A stretch of DNA of 64,000 nt, from positions 1-64,000 of the forward strand of contig JAGKWX010000005.1 of NCBI GenBank assembly GCA_021151585.1, in the 5' to 3' direction. Below are positions 49,334 to 57,133 of the stretch, piece after piece. The DNA is from Alphaproteobacteria bacterium. Its GTDB lineage: Bacteria > Pseudomonadota > Gammaproteobacteria > JAGOUN01. Made by a program: the position numbers and the translations under genes. Below the pieces are notes generated by a model. It saw only the letters and a list, made by a program, of their open reading frames with translations. It was not told where the DNA came from and did not search any database. Each line of letters opens with the position of its first letter. Position 1 is the first letter of the stretch.

Positions 49334-51703
49334 ATGAATAATACAATAAACAATCCAATTGAACAATTTAAAAATGCAATTAGAGATTTTGGCTTAGAAC
49401 CGCCAGCGATAATTGAACCAGGAAAATTTTATCGCTTCCCAGGTATAGAAAAAGGTAATAACAATACTGCAGGATGGTGCAAACTGTTTGATGATGGCCG
49501 TGGTGGTTGCTTCGGTGATTGGTCAAATGGCATAACTGAGACCTGGCAAATAGATGAAAATACTTCCTTCTCGCTTCGTGAACGCGTTGCTTTTATGCGC
49601 AAAGTATCTAGTACTAAAGCGCAGGCAGAAAAAGAACGCAAAGAAAAGCATGCTGAGATAGCGAAAAAAGCCGTATCAATTTGGAGTGATGCAAAGCCAG
49701 CTAGCAATGGGCATCAATATCTTATTCACAAAAGAATAAAAGACCACGGAGCGAGAGTGCATAACAGTGCGTTGCTGATTCCTCTGTGCTTGAACGATGA
49801 AATATCTTCCTTGCAGTTTATAAACACAGATGGAAAAAAGAATTTTTTAAGCGGCGGTCGAGTTTCTGGTTGTTATTTTAATATTGGTGATATTAAAGAT
49901 GCAAAAATTATATGTATAGCAGAGGGGTTTGCTACTGGTGCAACAATTCACGAAGCAACGGGTAATCCAGTGGTTATTGCTTTTAATGCAGGCAATTTAA
50001 AAGCCGTTGCTATGATTATGCGTGAAAAATTTTCTAAAGCTTCATTAATTTTTTGTGCTGATGACGATGTGGAAACAAAGGGTAATCCTGGGTTAACTTC
50101 AGCCAAAGAAGCAGCTAAAATTATGAATGGATTATTAGCTGTGCCCAATTTTGGTGAAAATAGACCGGATTGGGCAAAGGATTTTAACGATTTGGCTCAA
50201 CTTAAAGGATTAGATGCGGTTTCTAAATGTATTAAAGAAGCGTCGCCAATAATAGTATCAGGCTTAAAACCGTTACCTATGCCTGACTCAACTCCTGGTG
50301 TTATGTCATTACATCCTGAAATGCTACCTGTTGAAATTAGAGATTATGTATTTGATGTAGCTGATCGCCAACAATGCCCTCCTGATTTTGGAGCAGTTGC
50401 AACCATAGTAGGTTTATCAGGATTGCTAGGGCGTAAAGCACTGATCTGCCCAAAACAAAATGATAACTGGGCTGTGACTCCAAATCAGTGGGGAGTAATT
50501 ATTGGGCGACCTTCAGCAATGAAAAGCCCAAGCATGAAAGAAGCGCTTAAACCATTATACAAAATTGAACAGGCTGCTGCTGAATGTTACGAAGAAAATA
50601 AAAGACGTTTTACTGCTGATCAAACTTTAATGGAATTAGAAAAAACAGATATTAAATCTCAAGCAAAAAAAATGGCTGCAGCAGGCAATCGAGAAAGTGC
50701 ACTTTTATTGTTAGAAAGCGCTGACTTAAACGGGCTTCCGCCAACACGCCATCGGTTAGTTGTTAATGATTCCTCAGTTGAAAAACTTGGTGAATTATTA
50801 AATGAAAATCCAAATGGTTTACTTTTAGTTCGCGATGAATTATCTGGTTGGCTAGCTAAGCTTTCCAAAGAAGAATTTCAACCTGAGCGTGCATTTTACC
50901 TTGAATGTTTCGATGGCAATGGTCGATATGTATATGATCGAATTGGTCGTGGCACAATTGAAATAAATTGCTGTACACTTTCCGTAATCGGCGGAATACA
51001 GCCTAGTAAAATTGCAACACTTGTACGTGATGCAATACGAGGCATAGCAGATGATGGTTTGATTCAACGTTTTCAATTAGCTGTGTGGCCTGATGATACA
51101 GGAAGTTGGGAGTGGCGAGATCAAGTACCAAACAAAATAGCAAAAGAAAGTTATTATGATGTTTTTGAAAAATTACACAATTTAGCGTTTGAAATTGAAA
51201 ATGATGAACCTCATTGCTTTAGATTTACCTTCCAAGCTCAAGAGCTATTTATCCAATGGATGGAAAAAATTCAAGCAGCGGCACGTGAAGAAGATATTCA
51301 TCCTGCACTTGAAAGTCATATACTGAAAATGCCGCAAACTATTGCTAGCTTGGCTTTATTATTTGAAATAATTGATGGTGGTTATGATGCGGTTGGCATT
51401 GATGCAACAGCTATGGCTTTGAAATGGGCTGACTATTTACTAAGTCATGCGCGCCGTCTTTATAGTATAGCAACAAATCAATGTATCAATAACGCACGAT
51501 TAATATTGGAGCGAAAAAGTAAGCTGCCTGACTCATTCACGGTGCGTGATATTCACCGTAAAAACTGGTCTGGATTAGATAATATTAACACTATTGCTGA
51601 TGCATTAGATTGTCTGATTGATTATCACTATCTTATGCCAATACAGGTTCCATCAACAAATCTAGGAGGGCGGCCGACACTTACTTATAAATGGAATCTA
51701 TAG
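49334..51703 (+). CDS. Toprim/DUF3987 island replication protein
   Basis: A 789-residue protein from ATG 49334, with AGGA six bases upstream; the longer frame to 49244 has no such site. The N-terminal region (Y-R-F-P-G-I-E-K-G, then W-C-K-L-F-D-D-G-R-G-G) resembles the DNA-primase zinc/DUF5906-type front end. A Toprim-like domain follows (I-C-I-A-E-G-F-A-T-G-A-T-I-H-E-A and C-A-D-D-D). The C-terminal about 450 residues are DUF3987, with P-S-A-M-K-S-P-S in the P-loop-like position and L-L-V-R-D-E-L-S-G-W. Such proteins are thought to start replication of plasmids and satellites. Confidence 0.88.
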   Translation: MNNTINNPIEQFKNAIRDFGLEPPAIIEPGKFYRFPGIEKGNNNTAGWCKLFDDGRGGCFGDWSNGITETWQIDENTSFSLRERVAFMRKVSSTKAQAEKERKEKHAEIAKKAVSIWSDAKPASNGHQYLIHKRIKDHGARVHNSALLIPLCLNDEISSLQFINTDGKKNFLSGGRVSGCYFNIGDIKDAKIICIAEGFATGATIHEATGNPVVIAFNAGNLKAVAMIMREKFSKASLIFCADDDVETKGNPGLTSAKEAAKIMNGLLAVPNFGENRPDWAKDFNDLAQLKGLDAVSKCIKEASPIIVSGLKPLPMPDSTPGVMSLHPEMLPVEIRDYVFDVADRQQCPPDFGAVATIVGLSGLLGRKALICPKQNDNWAVTPNQWGVIIGRPSAMKSPSMKEALKPLYKIEQAAAECYEENKRRFTADQTLMELEKTDIKSQAKKMAAAGNRESALLLLESADLNGLPPTRHRLVVNDSSVEKLGELLNENPNGLLLVRDELSGWLAKLSKEEFQPERAFYLECFDGNGRYVYDRIGRGTIEINCCTLSVIGGIQPSKIATLVRDAIRGIADDGLIQRFQLAVWPDDTGSWEWRDQVPNKIAKESYYDVFEKLHNLAFEIENDEPHCFRFTFQAQELFIQWMEKIQAAAREEDIHPALESHILKMPQTIASLALLFEIIDGGYDAVGIDATAMALKWADYLLSHARRLYSIATNQCINNARLILERKSKLPDSFTVRDIHRKNWSGLDNINTIADALDCLIDYHYLMPIQVPSTNLGGRPTLTYKWNL

Positions 51704-51716
51704 CAATCATAGAGCC

Positions 51717-51753
51717 GACAAAACTGACAGAACTAGGTTGTGTCAGTTTTGTC
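51717..51753. other. 13-bp perfect inverted repeat after the replication gene
   Basis: GACAAAACTGACA at 51717-51729 and its exact complement at 51741-51753 flank an 11-base loop, 14 bp after the DUF3987 stop. No T-run follows, so a terminator role is doubtful; a replication-origin element or a protein-binding site is as likely. Confidence 0.55.
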
Positions 51754-51835
51754 AGTGACGTTTCTGAGGATTTTCGTAAAACATTAAATAACCTAATCCC
51801 TGCAAAATGCAGGAAAAATACAGGAGAATAAAATA

Positions 51836-52267
51836 ATGAGCAAATTTGAGAAAGGTATTAGCGGTAACCCTGCTGGTAAAACACTAGGCACTCTCAACAA
51901 GCGTACCAAGTTAGCCAAATTATTAGAGCCACATGCAGAGCAGTTGATAAACAAGGTTATTGAGCTTGCTCTTGCCGGCGATACCAATGCGCTACGTCTA
52001 TGCATTGAGCGACTAGTACCTAAAGCCAAGGATGATGTAATCAGTATAGTGCTACCTGATTTAACGGGTGCAACTCCTAAGGAGTTAACCAACGAAATTA
52101 TGAAGGCAATAAGTGGTCAAAAAGTTAGCCTCGTTGAGCTTAAATATATTTTTGATATTCTCAAATACTTCAATAGTCCTGGTGAAGATGCCGAACAGAA
52201 AGAAGTGATTGAAAGATCTAATGCTATTTTGAATGAGTTGCGAGCAAAATATGAAAAAGAGTATTAA
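51836..52267 (+). CDS. DUF5681-like small island protein
   Basis: 143 residues. The N-terminal K-F-E-K-G-I-S-G-N-P-A-G-K-T-L-G-T-L-N-K-R-T fits the DUF5681 motif (G-x-S-G-N-P-x-G), commonly found in proteins encoded next to phage or satellite packaging and replication genes. The rest is helical and charged. The function is unknown; a small-terminase-like or DNA-binding role has been assumed for relatives. AGGAG stands before the start. Confidence 0.78.
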   Translation: MSKFEKGISGNPAGKTLGTLNKRTKLAKLLEPHAEQLINKVIELALAGDTNALRLCIERLVPKAKDDVISIVLPDLTGATPKELTNEIMKAISGQKVSLVELKYIFDILKYFNSPGEDAEQKEVIERSNAILNELRAKYEKEY

Positions 52268-52281
52268 CTGATAGGTTTAGC

Positions 52282-52521
52282 TTAGTCTACTTTGAGTGTC
52301 TTGCTTGGCGGGAATAGGTCCCCAACCTCGATCTTAAGTGCTTTAGCTATGCGAATGAGATTAATAGCTGCAATATTTCTTTCGCCTCGCTCAATACCGC
52401 CCATATAGGTTCTATCCAAGCCAACTTCATCGGCAAAGCTTTCTTGAGAGAAACCTTTGGCAAGACGGAGCTCACGTATCTTTTGGCCTAATTTGATTAA
52501 TGCTGGATGTTTTTGTTTCAT
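52282..52521 (-). CDS. XRE-family helix-turn-helix regulator
   Basis: 79 residues comprising a single HTH_3 domain: L-G-Q-K-I-R-E-L-R-L-A-K-G-F-S-Q-E-S-F-A, then G-L-D-R-T-Y-M-G-G-I-E-R-G-E-R-N. It is transcribed away from the cargo pair that starts 68 bp beyond its ATG, the layout of a local repressor controlling a divergent promoter. It is the only gene on the minus strand of the island. Confidence 0.88.
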   Translation of the reverse strand: MKQKHPALIKLGQKIRELRLAKGFSQESFADEVGLDRTYMGGIERGERNIAAINLIRIAKALKIEVGDLFPPSKTLKVD

Positions 52522-52589
52522 CCAAATATACTATGTGGCACATACTTATAGAGCCACGGACTATAAGCATCATTATGTAAGGTTAAATT

Positions 52590-53213
52590 ATGAGCAGGTC
52601 AAGTGACAAGTTAGAAAATTTTTTTAGTTATAGATTAATCAATGTGATTTATTTCACATGTCTGATATTTTGTCTTTGCATTGTGTTGATAGGAGGCTCA
52701 TTACTTTATCTTCCTGAAAAGTACATCAACAATTCGGAAAGTAATATTAAATGTAGTAATGGAGCCATTTCATACTTTAGCGAAGTTAAAATATACCCAT
52801 CAAACGTTTATTACTTTTGGAAAAATAATTCTGCTCTCAGTTACGAGGATAAAAAAATTGCGCAAGAATATTGTTATGCTGAACAATTTAAAATTGATAT
52901 TTCAGAAAATCACAAAAAAAGAACGTCGGACTGGGAGATTGTTAGTATTAAAAGTGGTAATAATACATATATGATTCAACAAGTGCCCCAAAAATATCAA
53001 AATAAATCAATAATTTTCACAGAAGAAAATATTACTTATACAATTTTTTATACGAAAGCAGGAAAATGGGCAACATACTTTAAAGTAATTTTTTTAGGAT
53101 CGTTAATGGTCTATATTTTTTTGAACATAGCTAAAGAGGCTTTTATATATCTTTTTCTTGGAAGAAAATTCAGATGGAACTGGCTTAAATTTAGAAAAAA
53201 TACCGAGAAATAA
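52590..53213 (+). CDS. hypothetical two-TM membrane protein (island cargo)
   Basis: 207 residues. TM1 is at about 17-42 (I-Y-F-T-C-L-I-F-C-L-C-I-V-L-I-G-G-S-L-L) and TM2 at about 167-190 (Y-F-K-V-I-F-L-G-S-L-M-V-Y-I-F-L). The about 120-residue segment between them is hydrophilic, Tyr/Asn-rich, and probably periplasmic. I recognise no family. It is 2 bp upstream of the pentapeptide-repeat gene, so the two are certainly co-transcribed. Base composition is more AT-rich than in the replication genes, which suggests separate acquisition. AAGG is the ribosome site. Confidence 0.7.
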   Translation: MSRSSDKLENFFSYRLINVIYFTCLIFCLCIVLIGGSLLYLPEKYINNSESNIKCSNGAISYFSEVKIYPSNVYYFWKNNSALSYEDKKIAQEYCYAEQFKIDISENHKKRTSDWEIVSIKSGNNTYMIQQVPQKYQNKSIIFTEENITYTIFYTKAGKWATYFKVIFLGSLMVYIFLNIAKEAFIYLFLGRKFRWNWLKFRKNTEK

Positions 53214-53215
53214 TC

Positions 53216-54223
53216 ATGCTGCATGCAAACGAAATACTTAAGCAATATAAGATTGAAACTTTTGTTAACGCCGATCTCTCTGGCGTAGATTTACGCAATG
53301 CAAATTTATCCAATATTGACATGCGAGGAATATGTTTAGAAAAAGCTAATTTAGAGGGGGCGAATTTATATCGAGCTGATTTAAGAAATGCGAGGATGGC
53401 AAATGCCAACTTGTCAAGGGTAAATTTAAGACATTCTGATTTAGAAAATGCTATTTTGTATAAAGCTGATTTAGAGGATGCGGACTTACGAAAAGCAAAC
53501 TTAAAAAATACTATATTAAAGAAGGCTCAACTATCACTTGCTGACCTAAGGCGAGCTTATCTTGTGCGTACTGATTTTAAAGATGCTGATATGGTGCAGA
53601 TTAATTTACAAGGTACAATTTTTTATGGCGTTAATTTACAAAACGTTTATTTAAATAGCGCAAATTTAAGGAAGGCAGTTTTTTCCTATTATAAAGATGA
53701 AAATGAAAACGAGGATAAAAATATTTTTTACTTTACTGATTTAACAGATGCCAAATTGAGTTATGCTGATTTTAGCGGCTCAATGCTTTATGGCGTTATA
53801 TTAAAAAACGCGTATCTTTTAAAAACAAACTTCAAAAAAGCAAGATTAGGTAGTGCTACAGATTTAATAATAAATGATGAAAGAATAAGTAAATCAACAG
53901 ATTTAAGTAACGCCACATTAATTAGTACCAATTTTAGAAAAGCTAGGTTATACGATGTGGATTTGAAAGCAGCATGGTGTCGCAATACCGATTTTAGAGG
54001 CGCCATATTAAAGCGTGTTGATCTTAGAGATGTAAGTGGTTTGTTTTTTGAAACAAGACTAAAGGGCGCAAAATTAGCTAACAATTTAGTGAATAGAGTG
54101 GGCTATGTGATTATTTTTTTAAAGCATGACCTCAAGAAAATTTTTTTTAGGGGGTTGTTTCTTTTATCTTCTGCTTTTCTTGGTGTTCTTTTTGCTTATT
54201 TTAAGCATAAGCTTTTTGGTTAA
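53216..54223 (+). CDS. pentapeptide-repeat protein with C-terminal membrane anchor (island cargo)
   Basis: 335 residues. From about residue 16 to 285 the sequence is built of A-(N/D)-L-x-x pentapeptides (V-D-L-R-N-A-N-L-S-N, K-A-D-L-E-D-A-D-L-R-K-A-N-L, A-D-F-S-G-S-M-L-Y-G), which fold as a right-handed quadrilateral beta-helix. A charged insertion (Y-K-D-E-N-E-N-E-D-K-N) interrupts at about 160. The end has one transmembrane segment (G-L-F-L-L-S-S-A-F-L-G-V-L-F-A-Y-F). Pentapeptide proteins include gyrase-protecting, scaffold and toxin-associated forms; the role here is unknown. It is coupled to the two-TM gene. Confidence 0.85.
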   Translation: MLHANEILKQYKIETFVNADLSGVDLRNANLSNIDMRGICLEKANLEGANLYRADLRNARMANANLSRVNLRHSDLENAILYKADLEDADLRKANLKNTILKKAQLSLADLRRAYLVRTDFKDADMVQINLQGTIFYGVNLQNVYLNSANLRKAVFSYYKDENENEDKNIFYFTDLTDAKLSYADFSGSMLYGVILKNAYLLKTNFKKARLGSATDLIINDERISKSTDLSNATLISTNFRKARLYDVDLKAAWCRNTDFRGAILKRVDLRDVSGLFFETRLKGAKLANNLVNRVGYVIIFLKHDLKKIFFRGLFLLSSAFLGVLFAYFKHKLFG

Positions 54224-54245
54224 TATTCACTAGAATTAAGTATTA

Positions 54246-54264
54246 GGGGGTAACTTTGGGGGTA
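54246..54264. promoter_or_regulatory. GGGGGTAACTT repeat at the right island end (arm-type site?)
   Basis: GGGGGTAACTTTGGGGGTA mirrors the GGGGGTAACTTACGGGGTAA at 46997 on the left side. It lies 70 bp inside attR. See the left-end entry for the interpretation as integrase binding sites. Confidence 0.5.
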
Positions 54265-54334
54265 TCTTATTTTTCAAGAATTTTAAAATATAATGTTATC
54301 AATGAGTTAGAGCATCAATGTGAGTGCCGCCGCC

Positions 54335-54372
54335 CCACCAATTAACCATCTCAAGACGTCTAGCCCAGTCCA
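54335..54372. repeat. attR, 38-bp direct repeat
   Basis: Identical to 46877-46914. It is preceded by GCCGCC, i.e. the tmRNA T-arm and acceptor sequence minus one T, so a near-copy of the ssrA tip is present at the distal end. Confidence 0.92.
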
Positions 54373-54551
54373 AAGAACTCAGTAACTACCGGTAATTCTT
54401 AAGGTTTATAGTTCAAGATCATCTCACGCCATGTATTGACATCCATATAGTAGTTATACTCTTTCTGATGACGATGCAATATTTGCAAAACAGAATAAAC
54501 TCTATAAGCGCAATTTAATCCATTTTTAGCTAAACAAGCCAATCAACTCTA
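54373..54551. other. non-coding stretch beyond attR
   Basis: I see no gene here. It is the original downstream flank of ssrA before insertion of the island. No strong hairpin is visible. Confidence 0.4.
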
Positions 54552-54757
54552 CTAGCAGTTTTCAGGGGCTTTGCCATTCTTGGTCCAATAACAACAGGAA
54601 GTGCTGCAACAACAAACATAATTATCATTTGGCTGCTTTCCAGTGCAACTAGTCGAGCCAGAGGTAGGGGGCGAGGTAGGAGGCTCGCATGTTGTTGCTG
54701 AAGCCAGTGACCAGCCAAAAAATACCACACACATAACTAAAAATACATTTTTTTCAT
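54552..54757 (-). pseudogene. small secreted Cys-rich peptide, start broken by a poly-A frameshift
   Basis: The minus frame ending at TAG 54552 encodes, from an internal ATG at 54734, M-C-V-V-F-F-G-W-S-L-A-S-A and then a mature part rich in Cys, Pro, Thr and Ser (C-E-P-P-T-S-P-P-T-S-G-S-T-S-C, C-C-C-S-T-S-C-C-Y-W, C terminus P-E-N-C). The frame extends upstream as N-V-F-L-V. A well-placed ATG with an AAGG site at 54757 would give M-K-K-N-V-F-L-V, a perfect signal peptide, if its run of seven A had eight. So the gene is either inactivated, phase-variable, or mis-sequenced at this run. Ten cysteines in about 45 residues suggest disulfides or metal binding. Confidence 0.5.
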
Positions 54758-54926
54758 TATTAACCCTTTAAAAATTGCAAAAAAACAATTGAATTTTTAA
54801 AGATTTATTATTCATAATGCTACTAATACTATAACATTAATTATGTTGTTTAGAAATAACCGTAGCAATGCATACAATAAAACATCTATAACTCACTTTG
54901 CTTTTGTGTGATAATTGGAAAAAATC

Positions 54927-56261
54927 ATGTGCATAGGTTATGATATGTTTACCAAAAAATATCAAGCAAGTGGCAAATTTTTAACTAGGTTTTTTGATTG
55001 CGCTTTAAGACAAAAAAATTTTTCATCTACTTTAACTACCGCATCGAGATTATCGAACAGTACATTTTTTGACATAAAAGTTAAAAATTATCTTGAACAA
55101 AGAACTGTAGCAGGTAAAGGTGTTGTCGATTATCTATTATTATCAAAAAATAATCCTTCTGCCTCATCGATAATTTTAAATGATAACGATTATTTACGCC
55201 TAGCAAATCATCCCGAGGTTATTTCTCAACAAATTGCTCAATTGAATGCTAATCATCAAGAGATCGTTATGTCGGCCGTATTTCTTAAAGATAATTGCCC
55301 GCAACATCTGCTTGAAAAAAAACTATCTGGTTTCTTGAATATGGAGGGGGTAATTCTTACGCAATGCGGATATATGGCTAATGTTGGCGTGTTAGAAGCT
55401 ACTTGTATAAAAGGTACTCCCGTTTACATCGATCAGTTTGCCCATGCGTCTTTCTATGACGGCATTAAAGCCGCGCAAGCAAAGGCAATTCACTTTAAAC
55501 ATAATGATACCCATGATCTGGAATCTAAACTAATTGAGCATGGTCCAGGTGTTATTATCGTTGACAGCATTTACAGCAGTGTCGGAAGTATAGCGCCATT
55601 AAAAGAAATCTGTTGCATAAAACAAAAATATTCATCTGTTTTAGTGGTAGATGAGTCGCATTCTTTGGGTTTGTATGGTAAAGAAGGTCGCGGAATTTTA
55701 GAAGAATTAGAATTGATTAATCAAGTTGATTTTATCACAGCCAGCCTGTCTAAGGGGTTCGCAACTCGCGCAGGAATTATTGCAGGTCGGCATACAAACT
55801 TTATAAGAGAAGTATCATTTCCTGCTATTTTTAGCTCAGCGGTTCCAAACTATGATCTAGCTCGCATTAATGCAATGTTGGGAGTAATTATTGCTGCAAA
55901 TGATAGAAGACAAAAGCTCATGCATAATGCGAATTTTCTGAGAAATCACTTATTAGATCATGGTTTTAATATAGTAAAAACAAACATGCCATCACCTATT
56001 ATTTGTTTCGTGTGTGGATCGGAGGCTATTACAAAAAAATTTAGAGATCGCTTGGAAGAAAGAAATATTTTTGGTGCAGTTTTTTGCTCTCCTGCGACTC
56101 GTTTAAACGAGTCAATGTTACGATTTACCGTGCATAGCAATTTAACGCAATCCGAATTAGCGTATTTCATCGAAGCTGTTCAACAAGTGGTCGCAGAAGA
56201 TAGTGTTTTTTTTCAACATCTATACCAGAAAAAAGCTGTTAATATGTTAACTAGAAGATAG
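54927..56261 (+). CDS. CqsA/LqsA-like alpha-hydroxyketone autoinducer synthase (PLP, AONS family)
   Basis: A 444-residue PLP enzyme of the alpha-oxoamine synthase family. The PLP lysine is K276 in I-T-A-S-L-S-K-G-F-A, and the cofactor aspartate is in V-V-D-E-S-H-S-L-G. CqsA/LqsA-specific features rather than BioF/Kbl ones are H-F-K-H-N-D-T-H-D-L-E, G-P-G-V-I-I-V-D-S-I-Y-S-S and P-V-Y-I-D-Q-F-A-H-A-S. Vibrio CqsA and Legionella LqsA make CAI-1 and LAI-1 from acyl-CoA substrates. About 55 extra residues stand at the N terminus. ATG 54927 is preferred over TTG 54915. The closest neighbour is a convergent PAS-LuxR gene. Confidence 0.78.
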   Translation: MCIGYDMFTKKYQASGKFLTRFFDCALRQKNFSSTLTTASRLSNSTFFDIKVKNYLEQRTVAGKGVVDYLLLSKNNPSASSIILNDNDYLRLANHPEVISQQIAQLNANHQEIVMSAVFLKDNCPQHLLEKKLSGFLNMEGVILTQCGYMANVGVLEATCIKGTPVYIDQFAHASFYDGIKAAQAKAIHFKHNDTHDLESKLIEHGPGVIIVDSIYSSVGSIAPLKEICCIKQKYSSVLVVDESHSLGLYGKEGRGILEELELINQVDFITASLSKGFATRAGIIAGRHTNFIREVSFPAIFSSAVPNYDLARINAMLGVIIAANDRRQKLMHNANFLRNHLLDHGFNIVKTNMPSPIICFVCGSEAITKKFRDRLEERNIFGAVFCSPATRLNESMLRFTVHSNLTQSELAYFIEAVQQVVAEDSVFFQHLYQKKAVNMLTRR

Positions 56262-56292
56262 CCAAAATGTTGCCTCAGTTTCTTTAGAAATA

Positions 56293-56979
56293 TTACATTA
56301 GTGATTCAGGAATAATATTAGCAAAGCCTTCGAAAATTGCTTTTTCTATTAATGCAGATTTTGATGCTACAGAAAACTTATTTTTAATCGATTCGATATG
56401 CATATTAATGGTTTTTTCTGATCTAACAATAATGTTGGCAATTTCTCGCGCAGATTTTCCGCGCAAAAAATAAAACAAAACGACCATTTCCTTGTTAGAT
56501 AAGTTATAAGTTGTATTATCTTCGGAAATAATATAATCAAAGCCATTTTTTCCTATTTTTCCAGCATATTTTTTATTTTCTTCAAATAAAAAACGACTAA
56601 AGTCAATGAGTCGACTAGTTGTCATGTCCCGCGCCTGTGAAAAAATACCAACAGGTTTTTCATTATGAAAAATACAGCTTTTATCACCTAATAATAAATG
56701 CCATTTTCCATCACAATACAGGTGATAGCTTAAATAGCGTATAGGCTGATTGTTCTTAAGTAAAGTCTTGTCTTCATGAAGAAAGACTTCAGCGATACTC
56801 GACGAAATATTTTTAAATCGATCATACGATCTCCCGAGAATTTCTGTATCTTTTTTATACCCCATGATATGGGTTTGCTGATGATTGACCTGCATGAATT
56901 GACATTCGCTATTTAAAATACTGACGTAATCCGACAAGTTATTTAATAATGGTGTTGCCAATAATGTTGAAAAGTTCAT
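56293..56979 (-). CDS. PAS-LuxR family transcriptional regulator
   Basis: A 228-residue protein with an N-terminal PAS-like region (L-S-D-Y-V-S-I-L-N-S-E-C-Q-F-M-Q-V-N, then M-G-Y-K-K-D-T-E-I-L-G-R) and a C-terminal LuxR/GerE helix-turn-helix: L-S-N-K-E-M-V-V-L-F-Y-F-L-R-G-K-S-A-R-E, then E-K-T-I-N-M-H-I-E-S-I-K-N-K. PAS-containing LuxR regulators are numerous in Legionella-like genomes. ATG 56979 is preferred to a TTG at 57012. It is convergent with the synthase gene (31 bp between stops), which suggests but does not prove a shared circuit. Confidence 0.82.
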   Translation of the reverse strand: MNFSTLLATPLLNNLSDYVSILNSECQFMQVNHQQTHIMGYKKDTEILGRSYDRFKNISSSIAEVFLHEDKTLLKNNQPIRYLSYHLYCDGKWHLLLGDKSCIFHNEKPVGIFSQARDMTTSRLIDFSRFLFEENKKYAGKIGKNGFDYIISEDNTTYNLSNKEMVVLFYFLRGKSAREIANIIVRSEKTINMHIESIKNKFSVASKSALIEKAIFEGFANIIPESLM

Positions 56980-57133
56980 TTGTTTTACAACCCGTGTTAC
57001 GCAAAAAATCAATAAATCATAACTTATTATACTTACTCGGTAAATTTTTCAAATAAAATAATACAGTATTTTTTTCTATACAATGCGGAGCAGGTTTCTA
57101 ATAAAATTTTAAAAAATTCCAGGAGCCTCTATT

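Larger units (their letters stand above)
46877..54372 (+). mobile_element. integrative island inserted at the 3' end of ssrA
   Basis: A 38-bp perfect direct repeat (46877-46914 and 54335-54372) starts in the last six bases of ssrA and bounds 7.5 kb. A partial copy of the upstream tmRNA bases also precedes the right repeat. Inside are a P4-type integrase next to the left end, an AlpA-like regulator, a Toprim/DUF3987 replication protein, a DUF5681-like gene, an XRE regulator and two cargo genes. The order (int, alpA, primase) is that of P4-like phage satellites and related elements. No capsid, terminase or conjugation gene is visible, so movement would need a helper. Confidence 0.9.

Noticed and set aside
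54530..54730. Alternative minus-strand open frame of 66 codons overlapping the Cys-rich peptide
   Set aside because: The other frame has a signal-peptide-like start, clustered cysteines and a natural end; this one has a random mix of residues.
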